From Chionoecetes opilio (Eukaryota; Arthropoda; Malacostraca; Decapoda; Majidae), in the NCBI GenBank assembly GCA_016584305.1, contig JACEEZ010020358.1, positions 32,501-96,500 of the forward strand: 64,000 nucleotides of DNA, written 5' to 3'. This document shows positions 22,303 through 34,103 of the stretch, in pieces; position 1 is the stretch's first letter, and each line of letters starts with the position of its first letter. The position numbers were made by a program, and so were the translations under genes. A model generated the notes under the pieces. It saw nothing but the letters and a program-made list of their open reading frames with translations. It ran no database searches and was not told where the DNA came from.

Positions 22303-23078
22303 CTATTTTGTGTTCTGATCTCCCAACACTGCGTTAGGAACGCTTTCAGTTTCCTTTCTGTCCCCATACAGCCCTAACACCGTACACAGGGCCCCATCTT
22401 TCTGCTCTAGTCTCCTGTCCCACTCCTCTCTGCCTAGGACTATTACTATTGACGCTATAAGCTTTTCCCTCTGACTCCTATACTTGTTGCATTCCACAAT
22501 GACATATTCTACAGTTTCTTTCTCGCCTACCCTGCAGCTACAATTCTGGTTCTCCAGTTCCCTGTTCCGGTTAATATGGAGGAGAGTTTCACGTTCGTTT
22601 TCAGAGACACCAACTACTTTTTCTTGGCCTACAATAGGTGCTTGTTCTAATGGTGCTAGTTTTATTTTGCGCAAACCAAAAAAAAAAAAAAAAAAAAAAA
22701 TGTATATTTTGTGGTTAAGGTTAGGTTAGGTTTCTTTAAAACCTGTAAGGTTAGGTTAGGTTAGGTTTCATCAAAACATAAGGTTAGGTAGGTTAGGTTT
22801 CATTTTTTTTTTTTTTTTTTTTTTTGGTTTGGGCAAAATAAAACTAGCACCATTAGAACAAGCACCTATTGTAGGCCAAGAAAAAGTAGTTGGTGTCTCT
22901 GAAAACGAACGTGAAACTCTCCTCCATAATTACCCCTGTTCCTTCCGTTGACTTCCAAGGTGCCTGTTCTTGCTTTATAGAGTAACTTACTACCCCAGTC
23001 TGGCAGTCTCCTACATGCCAGGTCACCCCCTCTGGTTTCTGTTTCCACCTGTACCACTGCAACGTTGATTTCCGTCAC
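22303..23078 (-). mobile_element. LINE C-terminal fragment split by a foldback element
   Basis: Minus strand reads GGDLACRRLPDWGSKLLYKA and RTGTLEVNGRNR, then, beyond the insertion, NQNCSCRVGEKETVEYVIVE and CNKYRSQREKL. These are typical of the end of LINE ORF2. Confidence 0.7.
22572..22931. mobile_element. Foldback element with TTAGG core
   Basis: Two 105-bp inverted arms starting ATGGAGGAGAGTTTCACGTT; centre is A-run, TTAGGTTAGG blocks, T-run. Inserted in the LINE fragment. Confidence 0.82.
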
Positions 23079-23498
23079 ATGGAGTTACACACACACACAC
23101 ACACCGTCTATAGTATTTCTTTCCTAAAAATTGTAATCGAGATGGCCTGCTGAAGGATTGTATCGGAGCCACACACCTCCCCTGACTCACGCATATAAGT
23201 CTTTATTTCCGCCTTGTCTATGGGCTACAGCGCGGCCCATCACCTATTACTGGCTGTACTTACCTGTAAAGCAGAGGGTATTGGCCACGGCGGGCAGAAT
23301 AGACTGGATATACTTGTGTTTTTATTCTGTTGCGCCTTCCGTCACATGTTGCAGAGTGTCTTGTTTACACTATCAACACCAAGGATAGTATATCCAAAGG
23401 ATTATTTATTGTCTTCTCATTTCGGTACTTTGGTTTTGTAAACAAGCGTCCTTAGCAACGGGTTTACACTCAAAGTAGCCAGGATCTGCTAATCGTTA

Positions 23499-23611
23499 AG
23501 GCTGATTCACACTGGCGTTTTTCGGCATTTATTTTATAGGACGAGAAGTCGGTCTCTTGAAACCTTCTCGTCCTATAAAAATGCCGAAAAAACGCCAGTG
23601 TGAATCAGCCT
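23499..23611. mobile_element. 113-bp near-perfect hairpin MITE
   Basis: AGGCTGATTCACACTGGCGT and its inverse; arms about 49 nt, loop about 15 nt. Confidence 0.85.
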
Positions 23612-23779
23612 ATTAATTACACTCAAAGTGGATGAGGATAGCATATGCATTTCCGCAATACCAACTTTTACACTTAAGAGAGTAACGCCTTTTAACACTT
23701 AAGAGTAAATATTATAGTAAGTGAGGATTCGGGCCCTGGGACCACCTTGGACCCAGAAAATCCCAAGGAAATTGCCTTG

Positions 23780-23872
23780 GACCACACTCGGGTGGCGCAT
23801 GCGCACTACAGGCAGCCGGGAAGACAACAAGGGAAGGGAGCTTCTCGTGGCACTGATCAAATGTTAAGGAAG
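23780..23872 (+). promoter_or_regulatory. Candidate promoter of the zinc-finger gene
   Basis: GC-rich stretch holding GGCGCATGCGCA at about 23795, a full match to the palindromic NRF1 site, and CCGGGAAG (ETS-like) close by, 60-80 nt before the proposed ATG. No TATA box. Confidence 0.45.
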
Positions 23873-24525
23873 ATGGACGACTGCAAGCTTGAATTCTTAA
23901 GGTAATTTCACAAAAAATTGCCATAGTACAGTACCTGTCGGTAGTAACACGCATTATTGAGACCACATTAATTGCACAAGACAACTTGCATGATAATAGG
24001 GCTAATTTATCCATTGCTAGGCCTGCTTAACACGGAAATCCTCAGTATGTACCGGTAGTGGATGCCAGTATAGGGTGCAGGTAATTATATTCGCTACTAC
24101 CCAGTGGGTTACAGGGAGTTTCGTACCCAGGTTTTATTAGGTTGTATATTGTTTTGTATATACCTGGTGTAGTTTCGTAATTACCGGTAGTAGTCAAGTA
24201 AACCAACTAAGTCAAGTTTTGACTCTAAATTCAAAAGCATGGCAGTCTTATGAGAGCTTCTTTTGTATCAATGTATAAAGCATATCATATTAATATGGTA
24301 TTGACTTTAGGCGTCGAAAAATACTGAAACTATTACAATGGTAATGGGTAGGAAAACGACAACGAAGAAAAGTTTGTCAAGTACGAAACAACTTTCAGCT
24401 CTGAGCTGATTGTACGAAACGACGGATAATTTATAGTTTCACCCAACCAACGATTTTCTGATGCGCCTTTAGTTTTTCTCTGGTGTGTTTTGATGTGTTT
24501 TGAATGAATCTGCTAACCGTTTGTC

Positions 24526-24623
<98 letters not shown>

Positions 24624-27600
24624 TATATAAATATTATGGTTAGGTTTAGGTTCATTGTTTTGTTTAATCTTTGCAAAAAAAAAACTTGCGACAGAAACGG
24701 TTAGCAAATTCATTCCAAACCCATAAAAACACACCAGAAAAACATGAGGCGAATCAGAAAATCGTTGTTTGGGTGAAACTATAAATTGACCGAAACGACT
24801 ATGGTTTCGTATACGAAACAACTTGCTGGTGTATGAATCTACTGGTGTACGAAACAACTTTTGTACGAACTGACTGCACCCCACCCAGTGTCACACACAG
24901 CTGTTTACTCATAATAAATAGATTATATAGTGGAGTGCCCAGTGCCAAGATGAGGGTTAACAAGGTAAGGATAAGTGAAGAAGGTTAGGATATAATTATA
25001 GGGATAGGTGCAGTTAGTATTTAAATAATTGGAAGTGTGAAGACTGGCCATTGTAATAACAGCAGTAATTAATGTAATAACTATGGACAAAAATATATAA
25101 CGGTTATTAGAGTTGTAGTATGTGAGTTTAACTTTCTAGTGGTGGGGTGCCAATTAATAATATTCCGAAATACACCTAAACACATACCGAAATATTCCGA
25201 AATACACCTAAACACATACCGAAATATTCCGAAATACACCTAAACACATACCGAAATATTCCCAAATACACCTAAACACATACCGAAATATTCCCAAATA
25301 CACCTAAACACATACCGAAATATTCCGAAATACACCTAAACACATACCGAAATACACCTAAACACATCAAAATATACAGAAATACAGTTTTGAAATCCAT
25401 GTCTTATGTAAAGTAATATCATATATAAGTATATTGGTGTTAATATTCAGCAGGAGTTGGCGGGCTCCACAGGCCTTACAACTTAATTTTTGTCTGTTAT
25501 TTTCGGCTCAGTATAATGTGCAGTACATACTTATTCACTTCCGGAAACCAAAAATATAACATTTCTATATAATTATAATAGCTAGGTTAGGTTAAGTTTA
25601 GGTTTGGTTAGGTTAGAATTTGGTTGTGTAGACTTAGGTGTACTTTAGGTTTAGGATAGGTTTGGGTTAGGTTTTGTAGAGTTATTTTGGTTAAATAAGC
25701 GAATCTGATGGTGCGAGAATGCCCGGCTGCCGCGGCTGGTTGGCGCCGCCAACTCCTGCGCAATATTGACTTATATTGGTATAGAAATATACCCAAGGCT
25801 CAAGGCCTAAATATATTGGTATAAAATATAGTATTAAAATATATATAAATAGGTTTTAAAAAAACTATTTCGGTATATTTAGTGTATTTTGTTATGTGTG
25901 ATGTTGTATATCGGTATTAAGAATTAATCTTAATATCGATAAACACCCAATTAATTTTTTTAAATATATATATCATCTCTCGTGAAACCATATTTTTGTG
26001 TAATTTGGTATTGAGGCATAATACATATATAAAATAAAAGGTATTGCTGTATATTTTGATATATTTTTGCATGGTTTTGGGTGTATTTTGGTATATTTTT
26101 GCATGGTTTTGGGTGTATTTTGGTATATTTTTGCATGGTTTTGGGTGTATTTTGGTATATTTTTGCATGGTTTTGGGTGTATTTTGGTATATTTTGTATT
26201 AAGAGATACTGCTAAGAGATATTAAGAGAATGTAGTGCACACTTAAGGTAAATGTTCACCCATAATTAATTCTAGTGTGTATAACTATGGGTACCAGGGG
26301 TAGAAGCCACATCAAATGTTCCAAGATGGTTTGAACTTGTTCATATTCCATCTCTAAAATGTTTATATATACCAAGGTTTTTTGACATTAATGCCTTCTT
26401 CCTTTCACACTTTACATAACATAACCAGACTTTAAGACCTTTTTCTCCATAAAATCATACTGGCCATTGAATAGAGCAGCAAGAGATATTTTCAAAGAAT
26501 GAAGAATGACAGCTAAACAAATATTACTTGTATTTCTTTTCTTTAATGTAAATTTCTTTTTGTAACGTATTACATCCTTGTTTCAGATATGAATGCACCA
26601 CTTGCGGTGGGGGCCATCCCACCTCTGGAGGGGCCACGGACTGCTGTAGTGGGGAAGAACAGCAGGAGTACCTACCGGCAGTTCCTGGCCCTTCAACTTC
26701 AATGGAAGTTGGAAAATGTATGATTATAGAGTTAATGTACAAAAAGTAGTGTTAAAAAAGCATTATATATGTATTGGTAAATTCTGGCCATGAGCTTCTT
26801 GTATTCAACATGACAGTTAAAGAAACTTAATTGCTTCATGACCAAGAGGACCAGGGCAAGGCCGTCTCAATCTATAAAGGCCTGCGCCTGAGATTGATGA
26901 CGTCACGGACGGCGTCTGTACGAGGCCACCGAGATGACAAGTTTACCTACCTAATTATATGTTTATCAGTATAAAAGATATATTGTTATCTTCGGAAATG
27001 TTTGTTCTATAATATTATCAAATAAAAACCCGTAAAACACATTAAAGAAATGCCATTATGAGACTCAAGAAATATGCATGAACTTAAACTCTTCGCCATT
27101 TAATATTTTTCTCGAAAACATTTTACATGGAGAATATCAATAGAAGCGGAATTTAATTCGCTTTCCATTGCTATATTTTGTTTTCTGATAAATGAATTAG
27201 CAGCATGCATAAATTAGCGTTAACTAAATACATAACATCATGAAATCGGGTAATTTCGTACCTAATATATGTTTATCAGTATAAAAGATATATTGTTATC
27301 TTCGGAAATGTTTGTTCTATAATATTATCAAATAAAAAACCGTAAAACAGACTAAAGAAAGGCCATTATGAGACTCACAAGAAATATGTATGAACTTTAA
27401 CTCTTCGCCATTTAATATTTTGCTCAAAAACATTTTACATGGAGAATATCAATAGAAGCGGAATTTAATTAGCTTTCCATTGCTATATTTCGTTTTTTGA
27501 TAAATGAATTAGAACCATACATAAATTAGCGTTAACTAACAAAAAAGGTCATGAAATCGGGTAATTTTTCCCGTTTGATGATGTTATTTATTTAGTTAAC

Positions 27601-30600
27601 GCTAATGTATGTATGGTTCTAATTCATTTATCAGAAAACAAAATATAACAATGGAAAGCTAATTAAATTCCGCTTCTATTGGTATTCACCATGTAAAATG
27701 TTTGCGAGTAAAATATTAAATGGCGAAGAGTTTAAGTTCATGCATATTTCTTGAGAGTCTCATAATGGCATTTCTTTAGTGTGTTTTACGGTTTTTTATT
27801 TGATAATATTATAGAACAAACATTTCCAAAGATAACAGTATATCTTATACCGCCCGTACATCCTCACATGCTGAAAGCTCGGCTCCTACTGACTCGCGGA
27901 GCAGACTCAGCTCGTGACGTCACGTCCATCCCGCTCTCCCAGACTCAGGCTTTTACATAGAGAAGGCTTTGACCAGGGTTCCAATCTCAGTCCAGATGCT
28001 AGTCTCTGTATGCTTAAGACCCTATTCACCTTGCAGAAAGTAGGTAGACAACTACAGAAAGTAGATGTAGAGGAATTGTGGCATCCACATCCAACAAGGG
28101 TGGGTGGCTTATATTTTTTATTTATCTAAATACAAATAAAAGAATAGAAGAGGCACTTGCCTAGTTTTTCGCTATTTTGTTGTTGTAAGTCATCCTGCTG
28201 ATTGCATGGAAGGTTTCTTATTATTAGGTGAACAAATAATATAGAAAAAAAATGGGTGGGGGGGATAAGGCCCTTAATACACACACACGCACACACACGA
28301 ACACAAATAAAACATGTAAATTTATATTCTGTTGATTTTCAGGTTACGTATGCTCGATTTGCGACACTCAACACATCTCATCAGAGCTAGCCACTCTCTG
28401 CTTCACTACACATTACATACTGCCTAAACAAGACTCAACTTCTGGATTGATACAAATTCAAGGTTTGTACATGTTTCCGGTTGTCTTCTTTGTTTGCAAT
28501 ATTGTCACCCTCTTAAAATAATGGTTAATATTCCGCAGGAGTTGGCGGGCTCCACAGGCCTTACAGCTTACGTTTTCTCTGTTCATTTCTGCTCAACGTT
28601 TTCTCTGTTCATTTCTACTCAACGTTTTCTCTGTTCATTTCTGCTCAACGTTTTCTCTGTTCATTTCTGCTCAACGTTTTCTCTGTTCATTTCTGCTCAA
28701 CGTTTTCTCTGTTCATTTCTGCTCAACGTTTTCTCTGTTCATTTCTGCTCAACGTTTTCTCTGTTCATTTCTGCTCAACGTTTTCTCTCTTCATTTCTGC
28801 TCAACGTTTTCTCTCTTCATTTCTGCTCAACGTTTTCTCTCTTCATTTCTGCTCAACGTTTTCTCTCTTCATTTCTGCTCAACGTTTTCTCTCTTCATTT
28901 CTGCTCAACGTTTTCTCTCCATTTCTGCTCAACGTTTTCTCTCTTCATTTCTGCTCAACGTTTTCTCTTCATTTCTGCTCAACGTTTTCTCTCTTCATTT
29001 CTGCTCAACGTTTTCTCTCTTCATTTCTGCTCAACGTTTTCTCTGTTCATTTCTGCTCAATATATTGTGCTGTAGTTACCGCCAACTCCTGCGGAATATT
29101 TACCAAAATAATTGCTAATCTAACCTTACTGACTCTGAAGCCTGTTCCTTCCTGGGAAGTCCTTCAAGGGGGTGAGCAAAGACTACTCTATACTGGACTT
29201 GCTACTCATTTTGGGCTATTTCCAGTGGAGGCCAGTTTTGCGATTCCTGCCATTTTCGAACATCACTCCCTTTTCCCTTCCTATGGTTTATCAGTATATA
29301 TGATATACCGTTATCTTCGTAAATGTTTGTTCTATAATATTATCAAATAAAAAACAGTAAAATGCAATAAAGAAATGCCATTATGAGAGAGTTAAGAAAT
29401 ATGCATGAACTTAATATTCACTTGAACTCATCGCCATTTAATATTTTGCGAGAAAACATTTTACATGAAACATATCAATAGAAGCGGATTTTTATTAGCT
29501 TTCCATTGATATATTTCGTTGTTTGATAAATGAATTAGAAACATACATAAATTAGCGTTAACTAAATAAATAACCTCATCAAGCGGGAAAATTACCCAAT
29601 TGATGATATTTTTTATTTAGTTAATGCTAATTTATGCATGGTTCTAATTCATTTATCAGAATACGAAATATATCAATGGAAAGCTAATAAAATTCCGCTT
29701 CTATTGATATGTTGCATGTAAAAAGTCTGCACGTAAAAATATTAAATGGCGAAGAGTTTGTGAATATTAAGTTCATGCATATTTCTTCACTCTCATAATG
29801 TCATTTCTTTAGTGTATTTTACTGTTTTTTATTTGATAATATTATAGAACAAACATTTGCGAAGATATTGGTATATCATTTATACTGATAAGTCACAGGA
29901 AGGGAAATGGGGGTGATGTTCGAAAATGTCAGGAATCGCAAAACTGGCCTCCACTGGTCATGGGCGGGTTGACGCGGGGCACGAGTAGCAAGTCCAGTAT
30001 CTATAGAGTAGTCTTTGCCCCAGCCATGGCCAGTACCTGTTATAACTGTTTAAAGTGTTCCCGTTGTCTCATACTGTGCATCCCAGGGACATGTTGCCCC
30101 ACCCATCCACCCAGGGACGTGCCACTACTGCTGTGCAAAGATAATGCTCATCTCCAAACTATAGGAAAATATACAGGCAGGTATTGCCTCACCAATCGTC
30201 ATTGCTTGTACAGCAAATTAGGGTGTTAATTCAACAAACTCAGATCATTGAATTCTTGTGCAATGAAGGCTAATATGATAGAGGTTGTTGTTGTTGTTCC
30301 TTAGGCTGCCTGGACAGCTCCTAGGATAGGCCATGGCCTAAACCAGGTTTTCCCAAACTTTGTAGCGGCAGTAAATGTACGAAAGGAACCACACCGACAT
30401 GTTTGTTAGAGTAATACAGTAGTGTATTACGAGATAGAGAGGTGGCTCACAAATGGTACCGTAAACATCCATCTCCTGAAACTCATGCCCTTTATATTTC
30501 TGCCCGTAATCATGCCAAATCTTTACTTCAACTTACCAAAAACTCTTTCATTCATAGAAAATGTCAAAATCTTTCTGAATCAAATTCCTCTCGTGACTTC

Positions 30601-33600
30601 TGGCATCTAGCTAATAACATCTCTAACAATTTTTCTTCTTCATCTTTCCCTCCTATGCTTCAGCCAGATGGCTCCACAGCTGTCTCATTTACTTCTAAAG
30701 CTGAACTCTTCGCTCAAACATTTGCTAAAATTTCCACTCTGGCTGATGTTTCTCTTCTCCTCCACCCTCTGACTATATTATGCCTGTCATTAAGATCCTT
30801 CGGAATGATGTTTTCTTTGCCCTTTCTGGCCTAGATCCTCGGAAGGCTTACGGTCCTGAAGGAGTCCCTCCTATTGTTCTCAAAAACTGTGCTTCTGTGC
30901 TTGCACCTTGCCTGGTCAAACTTTTCCGTCTTTGTCTATCTATCTACTTCCACCTTTACTTCTTGCTGGAAGTTTGCTCACATCCAACCTGTTCCTAAGA
31001 AGGGTGACCGTTCTAATCCTTCAAACTACCGTCCTATAGCTTTGACTTCCTGCCTTTCTAAAGTTTTTGAATCTATACTTAATAAGAAGATTCTTAAGCA
31101 TCTATCTGCTCACAATCTTCTATCTGATCGTCAGTACGGTTTCCGTAAAGGGCGATCTACTGGCGATCTTCTAGCTTTCCTAACTGAATCTTGGTCATCC
31201 TCCTTTAGGGGTTTCGGTGAAACTTTTGCTGTTGCCCTTGACATATCAAAAGCTTTTGATAGAGTCTGGCACTAATCTTTAATTTCCAAACTACCCTCAT
31301 TCGGTTTCTATCCTTCTCTCTGTAACTTCATTTTAAGTTTCCTTTCAAACCGTTCTATTGCAGCTACTGTAGACTGACATTGTTCTTCTCCTAAATCTAT
31401 CAATAGTGGTGTTCCCCAGGGTTCTGTCCTATCACCCACTCTCTTTCTATTATTCATTAATGATCTTCTAAGTCTAACTCAAAGCCCTATCCACTCCTAC
31501 GCTGATGATTCTACCCTGCATTTTTCAACGTCGTTTACTAGACGTCCAACTCAACAGGAACTAAGCGATTCACGGAGAGATGCCACCGAGCGCCTAACTT
31601 CTGATCTTTCTATAGTTTCTGATTGGGGCAAAGCAAACCTTGTTTTGTTCAATGCCTCAAAAACCCAATTTCTTCACCTATCTACTCGACAAAACCTACC
31701 AGATAACTATCCCCTCTTCTTCAACGACACTCGACTGTCACCTTCTACAATGAACATTCTAGGACTATCCTTTACTAAAAATCTGAACTGGAAATCTCGC
31801 ATCTCATCTCTTGCTAAAACAGCTTCTAAGAAGTTAGGTGTCCTGTGGCGTCTGCATCCTTTTTTTTCTCCCTCCCAATTGCTTGCTCTCTACAGGGGCC
31901 TTATCCGCCCATGTATGGAGTATGTCTCACATGTTTGGGGAGGATCCACTCATACAGCTCTCCTAAACAGGGTTGAGTCAAAAGCTTTTCGTCTCATCAA
32001 CTCCTCTCCTCTGACTGACTGTCTTCAATCTTTAAATCACCGCCGCAATGTTGCTTCTCTTGCTCTCTTCTACCGTTATTTTCATGCTCACTGCTCTTCT
32101 GAACTTGCTAACTGCATGCCTCCTCCACTCCCGCGGCCTTGCTGCACAAGACTTTCTACTCATTCTCATCCCTATTCTGTCCATCTTCCTAATGCAAGAG
32201 TTAATCAGTATCTTTACTCTTTCATCCCTTTCACTGGTAAACTCTGGAACTCTCTTCCTGTTTCTATTTTTCCACTTTCCTATGACTTAAATCTTTTCAA
32301 AAGAAGAGTAACAAGACACCTCCCGAACTAAATTGGCCTACCCCTCTGTTTTTATTTTATTCTCTTACTGTCTTCTTTATAGGGACTGGCAACTAAGCGG
32401 GCTTTGTGTTACCCATTTTTGTTGTGCCCTTGGCTAGTTCTTTGTGATGTAAAAGTGTATGTCTTGTAGATCATACCTGTGATGTTTTTGTGACGGCCAC
32501 CAATGTTACAGGTGGTGACGGGGTTCCTGCAGGGCCAGCTGACGCCTCCCACCACAGGTTTGCTGGCAGAAGTAGTGCTGCAATGGAGGGCGCGAGGACC
32601 TACACTTGTGATGACTGTGGCAAAGTGTGCTCCAGCAAGGCTGGCAATACTAGACACATCCTCACCCATATACGCAAGACAGGGCTGAGGTGTGACCACT
32701 GTGGCAAAGTGTTCACTCGTAAGGATGCTCTTAGGAGCCACATGCTCACCCACACTGGTGAGAGAAACTTTGAGTGTCAGGAGTGTAGGAAAACATTTAC
32801 CCAGAAGAGCAGTCTTAACGCACACATGCTCACCCACACTGGTGTGAGAAACTTTGAGTGTCAGGAGTGTAGGAAAACATTTGCCCAGAAGTGCAATCTT
32901 AACACACACATGCTCACCCACACTGGTGTGAGAAACTTTGAGTGTCAGGAGTGTAGGAAAACATTTACCCAGAAGAGCAGTCTTAACGCACACATGCTCA
33001 ACCACACTGGTGTGAGAAACTTTGAGTGTCAGGAGTGTAGGAAAACATTTGCCCAGAAGTGCAATCTTAACAAACACATGCTCACCCACACTGGTGTGAG
33101 AAACTTTGAGTGTCAGGAGTGTAGGAAAACATTTACCCAGAAGAGCAGTCTTAACGCACACATGCTCAACCACACTGGTGTGAGAAACTTTGAGTGTCAG
33201 GAGTGTAGGAAAACATTTACCCACAAGAGCAGTCTTAACGTACACATTCTCACCCACACTGGTGAGAGAAACTTTGAGTGTCAGGAGTGTAGGAAAACAT
33301 TTACCCAGAAGAGCAATCTTAACAAACACATGCTCACCCACACTGGTGTGAGAAACTTTGAGTGTCAGGAGTGTAGGAAAACATTTACCCGGAAGAGCAG
33401 TCTTAACGCACACATGCTCACCCACACTGGTGAGAGAAACTTTGAGTGTCAGGAGTGTAGGAAAACATTTGCCCACAAGAGCGATCTTAACACACACATG
33501 CTCACCCACACTGGTGAGAGAAACTTTGAGTGTCAGGAGTGTAGGAAAACATTTACCCAGAAGAGCAATCTTAACAAACACATGCTCACCCACACTGGTG

Positions 33601-34103
33601 TGAGAAACTTTGAGTGTCAGGAGTGTAGGAACACATTTACCCAGAAGAGCAGTCTTAACGCACACATGCTCACCCACACTGGTGAGAGAAACTTTTTGTG
33701 TCAGGAGTGTGGTAAAACATTTACCAACAAGAGCTGTCTTAACACACACATCCTCACCCACACTGGTGAGAGAAACTATGAATGTCAGGAGTGTAGGAAA
33801 ACATTTACCCACAAGAGCAATCTTAACAAACACATGCTCACCCACACTGGTGAGAGAAACTTTGAGTGTCAGGAGTGTGGGAAAACATTTATCCACAAGA
33901 GCCATCTTAACACACACATGCTCACCCACACTGGTGAGAGAAACTTTGAATGTCAGGAGTGTAGGAAAACATTTGCCCACAAGGGCCATCTTAACACACA
34001 CATGCTCACCCACACTGGTGAGAGGAAGTACAAGTGTGATATTTGCGGCAAGTGTTTTCCTACCAAGAGTAGTGTTACCAGGCATTTCCAGACACACCTG
34101 TGA
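23861..34103 (+). CDS. C2H2 zinc-finger protein, four-exon gene, 18 fingers
   Basis: Proposed CDS: 23873-23901, 26587-26717, 28343-28462 and 32512-34103, total 1872 nt (623 aa plus stop). Every junction is GT/AG and the phases (2, 1, 1) agree, which supports a single gene; the two middle exons are inferred and no transcript was seen. An in-frame ATG at 23861 would add four residues; the ATG at 23873 has the better context (AAGATGG). The N terminus has CxxC pairs (YECTTCGG, YVCSICD); the last exon encodes 18 C2H2 fingers. Such proteins are usually sequence-specific nuclear DNA-binding factors. No KRAB, BTB, SET or ZAD domain is recognisable. The LINE and several foldback elements occupy its introns. 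Confidence 0.7.
23873..23901 (+). CDS. Zinc-finger gene exon 1
   Basis: ATG then MDDCKLEFL and two bases AG before GTAATT. An upstream in-frame ATG exists at 23861. A GC-rich segment with an NRF1-like site lies just upstream, supporting a promoter-proximal exon. Confidence 0.5.
24105..24890. mobile_element. ACGAAACGAC-type MITE carrying a nested hAT-like element
   Basis: Outer ends TTTCGTACCCAGG and ACTTTTGTACGAACTGACTG. The nested element occupies 24424-24791. Confidence 0.75.
24424..24791. mobile_element. Nested hAT-like non-autonomous element, 8-bp TSD
   Basis: GAAACGAC duplicated at 24416-24423 and 24792-24799; ends AATTTATAGTTTCACCC and inverse. Core contains about 88 T. Confidence 0.85.
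25150..25375. repeat. 32-bp tandem array
   Basis: Unit AAATATTCCGAAATACACCT plus AAACACATACCG, about 7 copies; mirrored in reverse complement by the array at 26045-26195. Confidence 0.9.
25443..25766. mobile_element. AGGAGTTGGCGG-ended MITE, short copy
   Basis: ATATTCAGCAGGAGTTGGCG to CGCCAACTCCTGCGCAATAT, TTA at left. Interior has TTAGG-like GGTTAGGTT blocks. Related to 28528-29099. Confidence 0.8.
26045..26195. repeat. 32-bp tandem array, inverted relative to 25150-25375
   Basis: Unit TATATTTTTGCATGGTTTTG plus GGTGTATTTTGG, about 5 copies. Confidence 0.9.
26587..26717 (+). CDS. Zinc-finger gene exon 2, Cys-rich
   Basis: Follows TTGTTTCAG; reads YECTTCGGGHPTSGG, then ATDCCSGEEQQEYLPAV and PGPSTSMEVGK, ending one base before GTATGA. 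A second frame (MNAPLAVGAIPP..) is also open, so the frame rests on phase agreement with neighbours. Confidence 0.5.
26864..27965. mobile_element. Large nested foldback region in the zinc-finger gene
   Basis: Outer ends AAGGCCGTCTCAATCTATAA and, inverted, near 27950-27970; inside, a direct copy (26955-27240) and a foldback (about 27262-27862, arms about 290 bp) of an element starting ATATGTTTATCAGTATAAAA. Confidence 0.75.
28343..28462 (+). CDS. Zinc-finger gene exon 3, CxxC
   Basis: Follows TTGATTTTCAG. Completes a split Cys codon, then YVCSICDTQHISSELATLCF and THYILPKQDSTSGLIQIQ; one base before GTTTGT. The CxxC-x12-C could bind zinc together with exon 2 cysteines. Confidence 0.55.
28528..29099. 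mobile_element. AGGAGTTGGCGG-ended MITE with 26-bp minisatellite core
   Basis: TTA duplicated at 28525-28527 and 29100-29102; ends ATATTCCGCAGGAGTTGGCG and inverse. Core is about 19 units of AACGTTTTCTCTGTTCATTT plus CTGCTC. Confidence 0.88.
29283..29893. mobile_element. Foldback element, second complete copy
   Basis: Arms of about 290 bp beginning GTTTATCAGTATATATGATA with ATTATCAAATAAAAAACAGT inside; same family as 27262-27862 and the fragment at 35948-36078. Confidence 0.85.
30422..32335 (+). pseudogene. LINE reverse transcriptase, interrupted by stops
   Basis: Non-LTR retrotransposon ORF2 remnant in the zinc-finger gene's last intron. Recognisable: KKGDRSNPSNYRPIALTS, YGFRKGRSTGDLL, LDISKAFDRVWH, SGVPQGSVLSPTLF, YADDSTLHF and a C-terminal LWNSLP..FKRRVTRHLPN. 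The catalytic FADD equivalent is YADD. At least two in-frame stops (31273-31275 after DRVWH, and about 31376) and frame changes near 30780-30870 make it non-functional. Jockey/CR1-like by motif order; clade uncertain. No ORF1 or complete endonuclease domain seen upstream. Confidence 0.85.
32336..32455 (+). mobile_element. LINE 3' untranslated region
   Basis: Continues the LINE after its stop. Related sequence recurs at 62636-62760, with the shared ACTAAGCGG and CCTTGGC(T/C)AGT blocks, marking that as another 3' fragment of the same family. Confidence 0.6.
32512..34103 (+). CDS. Zinc-finger gene exon 4, 18 tandem C2H2 fingers
   Basis: Acceptor GTTACAG at 32511, then a Gly/Pro/Ala linker and 18 C2H2 fingers up to TGA at 34101-34103. 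Fingers 3-17 are nearly identical 84-bp units of the form FECQECRKTF-x5-LN-x-HMLTHTGE/VRN. Differences cluster at helix positions -1 (Q/H/R/N), 2 (S/C/G), 3 (S/N/D/C/H) and 6 (A/T/K/V), the DNA-contacting residues. Fingers 1, 2 and 18 are more divergent. The first in-frame ATG upstream (32490) would be intronic if the acceptor is used. Confidence 0.93.

Noticed and set aside
22303..22674. 123-aa frame with CxC and ECNKY motifs as a host gene
   Set aside because: Motifs match the C terminus of LINE ORF2; it is split by a foldback element.
24504..24884. Poly-Phe and poly-Lys frames
   Set aside because: Read through an 88-nt T run in a hAT-like element.
28494..29075. 193-aa repetitive frame (Phe/Ser/Leu-rich)
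   Set aside because: 26-bp minisatellite core of a MITE.
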